A stretch of DNA of 9,976 bases from CAZVCJ01 sp964625745. Its GTDB lineage: Bacteria; Chloroflexota; Anaerolineae; VGOG01. Shown in pieces: positions 6,645-9,976 of the stretch (positions within the stretch are counted from its first letter, which is position 1; each line of letters opens with the position of its first letter). Where the stretch lies: positions 1 through 9,976 of the forward strand of contig CAZVCJ010000146.1 of the NCBI GenBank assembly GCA_964625745.1, given 5' to 3'. The translations under genes were made by a program, and so were the position numbers. Under the pieces are notes generated by a model, which saw nothing but the letters and a program-made list of their open reading frames with translations, made no database searches and had not been told where the DNA came from.

Positions 6645-7835
6645 CTATTCCCGTACACCCAGGTAGGTGACCAGTCGTTCTGGCTGGCCGGTATCGGCCA
6701 TCCTGAGCGCATCATGCAAGACGGTCTCAATCTGCGAGGGCACGGTGTCGCGCCCACCCAGGCCAAAAACGTAATTCGCTACTGGGATGCGACCATTGCC
6801 ATAGACCTGCAAGGCGGCCAGAAGCTCCAGGAAAAGCGGCCCGGCGTTGCCCATCGCCCCAAAGGAGATGGAGCGATCCATCACCGCGATGGCCTTCAGG
6901 TGTTGGAGAGCATCCGCCAACTCTTCCGCCGGGAAAGGCCGGAAGACACGCGGCTTGAGCAGGCCCACCTTGAGTCCTTGCTGCCGCAGGTTGTCCACCG
7001 CGGTCTTGGCCGTGCCCGCCGTGGAAGCCAGCACCACCAGGCCGACCTCAGCGTCATCCAGCTTGTAGGTCTCGAACAGGCCATAGGTACGGCCAAACCG
7101 TTCGCCGAACTCTCGGCCCACATCAATGATGACCTGCTTGACGTTTTCCATGGCCTCGACCTGCTGGCGCTTGTGCTCGAAGTAGTAGTCGTAGAAGTCC
7201 AGCGGACCGTAGGTGACCGGGTTGCGCCAATCCAGTAGCGGATAGGTCGGATTGTACTCGCCGATGAAATCCCTCACGGCATCGTCGTCATAGACCTCCA
7301 CCCGCTCCAGGCCATGGCTGGTGATGAAGCCGTCGTGCATGAACATCACTGGCAACAGCACGTCGGGATGCTCGCCGATGCGCAGGGCCTGGAAGGCGTT
7401 GTCGTAGCTCTCCTGCGGGTTTTCGGCAAAGAGATGCACCCAGCCTGCATCGCGGGCACCCATGCTGTCCGAGTGATCGCAGTGGATGTTGATCGGAGCC
7501 GAGAGGGCCCGGTTGACGATCAGCATGGCGATAGGTAAGCGATTGCTGGCTGCCACGTAGACGATCTCCCACATCAAGGCCAGCCCGGCCGATCCAGTGG
7601 CCGTCATGACTCGCGCCCCTGCCGCAGACGCGCCGACGCAGGCGCTCATGGCACTGTGTTCACTCTCCACCGTGACGAACTCGGTCTGTACCAGCCCATC
7701 GGCCACGAAACTGGCAAACGTCTGCACCGTAGAAGTCTGCGGTGTGATGGGATAGGCCGCCACCACGTCGGGGTCAATTTGCCGCATCGCCTCAGCGACA
7801 GCGCTGTTGCCGTCCAGTGCTCTGAATTCGCTCAT
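6645..7835 (-). CDS. porA: pyruvate (2-oxoacid):ferredoxin oxidoreductase, alpha subunit
   Basis: The 396-residue subunit carrying the pyrimidine-binding and transketolase-C-like parts of the enzyme. The family opening LDGNSAVAEAMRQIDPDVVAAYPITPQTSTVQ (8-40) includes the hallmark YPITPQT. It is followed by VESEHSAMSACVGASAAGAR and the ATGSAGLALMWE loop. CDHSDSMGARDAGWVHLF continues into the region that helps shape the substrate pocket. The C-terminal half ends with FGLGGRDTVP. Length is normal for the tetrameric (gamma-delta-alpha-beta) type. ATG 7835 lies 3 bases after the porD stop, and the purine-rich Shine-Dalgarno (GGAGGGAAAG) lies inside the end of porD, so the two are translationally coupled. 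With porB it forms the catalytic pair that decarboxylates the 2-oxoacid and makes the acyl-CoA. Confidence 0.93.
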   Translation of the reverse strand: MSEFRALDGNSAVAEAMRQIDPDVVAAYPITPQTSTVQTFASFVADGLVQTEFVTVESEHSAMSACVGASAAGARVMTATGSAGLALMWEIVYVAASNRLPIAMLIVNRALSAPINIHCDHSDSMGARDAGWVHLFAENPQESYDNAFQALRIGEHPDVLLPVMFMHDGFITSHGLERVEVYDDDAVRDFIGEYNPTYPLLDWRNPVTYGPLDFYDYYFEHKRQQVEAMENVKQVIIDVGREFGERFGRTYGLFETYKLDDAEVGLVVLASTAGTAKTAVDNLRQQGLKVGLLKPRVFRPFPAEELADALQHLKAIAVMDRSISFGAMGNAGPLFLELLAALQVYGNGRIPVANYVFGLGGRDTVPSQIETVLHDALRMADTGQPERLVTYLGVRE

Positions 7836-7838
7836 CGC

Positions 7839-8153
7839 TTACTTTCCCTCCGTTTCTGCTGCCTTGGCCTCTTCGACCATTTCAATGCATTTGACCTTAG
7901 GCGGGCATACCTCAGCACAGATGCCGCAGCCTTTGCAGTGCACCAGGTCAATGCCTGTCATCTTGCCGTCGTCTACCATAATGCTGGAATCGGGACACAT
8001 GACCCAACACTGCAAGCAGTGAATGCAGCGATCCCCATCCCAAATGGGGCGGAAGGCTCGCCAGCCGCCCGTTAGATATTTGACAGCGTTGCCCGCTTCC
8101 AAGATCATTCCTCCGATGGGAATGTCTTTCCAGCCGGTTCCATCGTTAGTCAT
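7839..8153 (-). CDS. porD: pyruvate (2-oxoacid):ferredoxin oxidoreductase, delta subunit (two [4Fe-4S] ferredoxin-like)
   Basis: A 104-residue electron-transfer subunit. It has two 4Fe-4S motifs: C43, C46, C49, C53 in CIHCLQCWVMCP, and C73, C76, C79, C83 in CKGCGICAEVCP. The preceding GNAVKYLTGGWRAFRPIWD (21-39) is characteristic of PorD. It passes electrons from the beta-subunit cluster to ferredoxin. ATG 8153 is chosen over an in-frame start at 8210. It has a strong AGGAGG site just upstream and sits one base after the porG stop, and the upstream start would add 19 residues lying inside porG. The stop lies 3 bases before porA. The C-terminus ends in a short acidic-Lys tail. Confidence 0.93.
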   Translation of the reverse strand: MTNDGTGWKDIPIGGMILEAGNAVKYLTGGWRAFRPIWDGDRCIHCLQCWVMCPDSSIMVDDGKMTGIDLVHCKGCGICAEVCPPKVKCIEMVEEAKAAETEGK

Positions 8154-8154
8154 G

Positions 8155-8730
8155 CTATCCCTCCTGTACCTCTTCGATTGCACGACGCATGGCCCGCTCG
8201 TTGGAGTCAATGATGTCTTGCTTCATCATCAACTTGGTGAACCGCTTGCGGGTCTGCACAATCAGATCATCAAGCTCAAAGAACCCCGTGGCCCTGGCCA
8301 GGGCGCCGATCATCGGTGTATTGGTGATCTCGCGACCAATCTCCTCGATGGCGATGTGACTGGCGTCTACGGTGAACACTTTGCCGGTCTTGAAGCCCGT
8401 TATCTCCCGAATCTCGGCCGGGGATTTCGGTGTGTTCACCAGGAGCACACCATCTTCTTTCAAGCCTTCGATCACCGGAACCGTGCCCAACAACGTCGGG
8501 TCGAGGACCAAAACGACGTCAGGCTCCTCGATCTGACAGTGCAAGTCAATGGGCTCCGTGCTGAGGCGAGTGTAGGCCTTGATGGGCGCCCCCATGCGCT
8601 CAGGGCCGTAGTCGGGGAAGGCCTGGAAATACTGGCCCGTCCCCAGAGCCGTCTCAGCCAGCAGCTTGCCCGCCGTGACCACCCCCTGGCCGCCACGGCC
8701 ATGCCAGCGAATCTCAGTAAGTTTACTCAC
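8155..8730 (-). CDS. porG: pyruvate (2-oxoacid):ferredoxin oxidoreductase, gamma subunit
   Basis: The 191-residue gamma subunit. The N-terminal signature TEIRWHGRGGQGVVTAGKLLA (RGGQG at 12-16) defines the family. PDYGPERMGAPIKAYTRLS (39-57) and the VVLVLDPTLLGTVPVIEGLK segment follow, then the DASHIAIEEIGREITNTPMIGALA region. The start is a GTG at 8730, supported by GAGGAGG ending 8 bases upstream; no better ATG is near. It is the first gene of the por operon, whose order gamma-delta-alpha-beta is the standard one for tetrameric POR. The likely promoter is at 8789-8817, giving a leader of roughly 50 bases that begins with the inverted repeat at 8757-8781. Confidence 0.93.
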   Translation of the reverse strand: MSKLTEIRWHGRGGQGVVTAGKLLAETALGTGQYFQAFPDYGPERMGAPIKAYTRLSTEPIDLHCQIEEPDVVLVLDPTLLGTVPVIEGLKEDGVLLVNTPKSPAEIREITGFKTGKVFTVDASHIAIEEIGREITNTPMIGALARATGFFELDDLIVQTRKRFTKLMMKQDIIDSNERAMRRAIEEVQEG

Positions 8731-8756
8731 GCTTTAACCTCCTCGTTTCAGCAATA

Positions 8757-8781
8757 GGCAATTAGCTGGGCGCTAATTGCC
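8757..8781. repeat. perfect 10-bp inverted repeat at the predicted por transcription start (candidate operator or 5' hairpin)
   Basis: GGCAATTAGC (8757-8766) and GCTAATTGCC (8772-8781) are perfect complements around a 5-base spacer. The outer edge lies 8 bases from the por -10 box at 8789-8794, so it covers the expected start of transcription. That is a usual place for a repressor operator, and equally would put a hairpin at the mRNA 5' end. A nearby CAATAGGCAATTAGC run shows the same style of repeat as the other gaps, so it may instead be a dispersed repeat. No known regulator motif was recognised. Confidence 0.7.
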
Positions 8782-8788
8782 AGCCAAT

Positions 8789-8817
8789 ATTTTATCACTA
8801 ATGGACATCTTTGTCAA
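8789..8817 (-). promoter_or_regulatory. sigma70-type promoter for porGDAB
   Basis: On the minus strand: TTGACA (-35, consensus, 8812-8817), a 17-base spacer, then TAAAAT (-10, 5 of 6, 8789-8794). A TG one base upstream of the -10 makes it an extended -10. It lies about 60 bases from the porG GTG. Confidence 0.8.
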
Positions 8818-8825
8818 AGAAGGAT

Positions 8826-8854
8826 TTCACATTTTCTGCCCTTTCTGGTATAAT
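8826..8854 (+). promoter_or_regulatory. sigma70-type promoter for ruvB
   Basis: TTCACA (-35, 5 of 6, 8826-8831), a 17-base spacer, then TATAAT (-10, consensus, 8849-8854) with TG at 8846-8847 (extended -10). Start of transcription is expected near 8861, giving a leader of about 33 bases before the ruvB ATG. Its -35 box is 8 bases from that of the por promoter on the other strand. Confidence 0.82.
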
Positions 8855-8893
8855 CGCTTGTAGAGGTGATTCTCATCCCCAAGCGAGGAAACT

Positions 8894-9919
8894 ATGACTG
8901 AAGAGCGCATGATTTCGCCAAAGCGAAGAGATGAAGAGGCGGCCTGGGACGTGTCCTTGCGTCCCAGGCGGCTGGCGGAGTTCATCGGGCAGGACAGGAT
9001 CAAGGAGAACCTCAAGATCGTCGTTGAGGCAGCCAGGCAACGGGGCGAGGCCCTGGACCACGTCCTCCTCTATGGCCCCCCGGGCCTGGGCAAAACGACG
9101 CTGGCGCATTGCACGGCCACCGAGATGAACGTCAACATCAAGGTCACTGCCGGGCCAGCCATCGAGCGCGCCGGGGACCTGGCAGCCATCCTCACCAACT
9201 TGCGCAAAGGCGACGTGCTCTTCATTGACGAGGTGCATCGCCTGGGCCGGGCCATCGAAGAGACGCTCTATCCGGCCATGGAGGATTTCGCCCTGGACAT
9301 CATCATTGGCAAGGGGCCCAGCGCCCGCAGCCTCCGTCTTAAGCTGCCTCATTTCACCATCATCGGGGCCACCACCAGGCTCGCCCTCATCACCTCGCCC
9401 CTCAGAGCTCGCTTCGGCGTAGTGTATCGAGTGGACTTCTACAATCCGCCGGCCATGGAAGCCGTCGTCCGTCGTTCGGCTGGCATCCTGGGAGTAGGGA
9501 TAGACGAGGGCGGGGTGAGGGAGATAGCCCGTCGCGCCAGGGGCACGCCCCGCGTGGCCAACCGGCTGCTCAAGCGGGTGCGTGACTACGCCCAGGTGCG
9601 GGCCGAGGGGCACATCACAGAGACAGTGGCCAGGAAGGCTCTGGCCATGCTGGAGGTAGACGAGTTGGGCCTGGACGACATAGACCGCAGAGTGCTCGCG
9701 ACCATCATCGAGAAATTCGATGGCGGCCCCGTGGGCCTGGAGACCATCGCCGCCGCCCTCTCCGAGGAGTCCGACACCATCATGGACGTCGTCGAGCCCT
9801 ATCTCTTACAGTTGGGCTTCTTGAACCGCACCCCCCGCGGTCGAGTCGCCACCCGCCGGGCCTACGAGCACCTGGGCATCGCCTACGAGGAAAAGCCGGG
9901 GCAGGCGTCGTTGTTTTGA
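8894..9919 (+). CDS. ruvB: Holliday junction branch migration ATPase RuvB
   Basis: A 341-residue AAA+ motor that, with RuvA, moves Holliday junctions during recombination and repair. Walker A is GPPGLGKTTLAH (61-72, Lys67). Walker B is DVLFIDEVH (107-115). The RuvB-specific stretch DIIIGKGPSARSLRLKLPHF (135-154) covers the RuvA-contacting hairpin. Sensor 1 and the arginine-finger loop are GATTRLALITSPLRARFG (158-175), and sensor 2 is GTPRVANRLLKRVRDYA (217-233). The winged-helix DNA-binding domain fills about 255-330, with IEKFDGGPVGLETIAAAL and the GFLNRTPRGR turn. Length is typical. ATG 8894 has GAGGAA five bases upstream. 'LALITSPLRAR' departs slightly from the usual 'AGLLTSPLRDR', which is not alarming. 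It stands alone here, with no ruvA or ruvC in the window, and is transcribed away from por from its own promoter. Confidence 0.97.
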   Translation: MTEERMISPKRRDEEAAWDVSLRPRRLAEFIGQDRIKENLKIVVEAARQRGEALDHVLLYGPPGLGKTTLAHCTATEMNVNIKVTAGPAIERAGDLAAILTNLRKGDVLFIDEVHRLGRAIEETLYPAMEDFALDIIIGKGPSARSLRLKLPHFTIIGATTRLALITSPLRARFGVVYRVDFYNPPAMEAVVRRSAGILGVGIDEGGVREIARRARGTPRVANRLLKRVRDYAQVRAEGHITETVARKALAMLEVDELGLDDIDRRVLATIIEKFDGGPVGLETIAAALSEESDTIMDVVEPYLLQLGFLNRTPRGRVATRRAYEHLGIAYEEKPGQASLF

Positions 9920-9976
9920 GAATTCACTGATGCAAGATACAGTGTTTCAGTGCAGCCCAGATGACATCATCGGAGA
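9920..9976 (+). other. short tail after ruvB, possible start of another gene
   Basis: An ATG at 9930 opens a frame (MQDTVFQCSPDDIIG) that runs off the window edge, but it has no good Shine-Dalgarno and only 15 codons are visible. A small inverted repeat (CACTGA 9925-9930, TCAGTG 9947-9952) could be a weak hairpin after ruvB. Neither reading is firm. Confidence 0.2.

Noticed and set aside
6635..6766. A longer porB beginning at 6766
   Set aside because: It would overlap the porA coding sequence for 44 codons in another frame with non-PorB sequence. ATG 6634 has the Shine-Dalgarno and the family-like start.
8154..8210. A longer porD beginning at 8210
   Set aside because: The extra 19 residues lie within porG and are not PorD-like; the AGGAGG site serves the ATG at 8153.
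9920..9976. Intrinsic terminator after ruvB
   Set aside because: The only inverted repeat has 6-bp arms with a 16-base loop and no T-run.

Overview
The window reads as a chromosomal segment of an anaerobic or facultatively anaerobic bacterium, moderately GC-rich, with strong Shine-Dalgarno sites. An uncultured Chloroflexota-type lineage is my best guess. It rests on the four-subunit 2-oxoacid:ferredoxin oxidoreductase, the ECF sigma factor paired with a DUF4367-like membrane protein, the GT-C membrane protein with a C-terminal beta-sandwich, and many short palindromic repeats. No marker gene here proves the phylum. No rRNA, tRNA, CRISPR array, insertion sequence or phage gene was seen.

Layout. 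Everything from position 1 to 8730 is on the minus strand; ruvB at the right end is on the plus strand. In transcription order on the minus strand: porG, porD, porA and porB (gamma, delta, alpha, beta subunits), spaced by 1, 3 and 10 bases. A 97-base gap with a large inverted repeat follows, then upp (uracil phosphoribosyltransferase), a large GT-C type membrane glycosyltransferase 13 bases later, a 115-base gap with another inverted repeat, a WecA/TagO/MraY-type polyprenyl-phosphate sugar-1-phosphate transferase, and a 136-base gap with octamer repeats. Last come an ECF sigma factor and a membrane-anchored putative anti-sigma factor, which overlap by four bases (ATGA); the second runs off the left edge.

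The control region at 8731-8893 is the clearest regulatory site. Two sigma70-type promoters, each with an extended -10 element and a 17-base spacer, sit back to back with only 8 bases between their -35 boxes. One drives the por operon leftward and the other drives ruvB rightward. A perfect 10-bp inverted repeat lies where the por transcript should begin.

How the genes work together. The por genes encode one enzyme that links oxidative decarboxylation of pyruvate (or a similar 2-oxoacid) to ferredoxin reduction. The two glycan genes point to assembly of a lipid-linked cell-surface polymer and glycosyl transfer at the membrane. The sigma/anti-sigma pair is a self-contained envelope-signalling switch. 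upp and ruvB are housekeeping genes.

Most of the window is ordinary metabolism, and I see no clear new multi-gene system. The unusual signals are the degenerate octamer inverted repeats in four intergenic gaps, two repeat-like elements inside reading frames (a GC-rich palindrome in the GT-C gene and a CTCAGG/CCCTTCGAC repeat forming the extra C-terminus of Upp), a Ser where the sugar-phosphate transferase normally has an Asp, and the divergent promoter with its palindrome.
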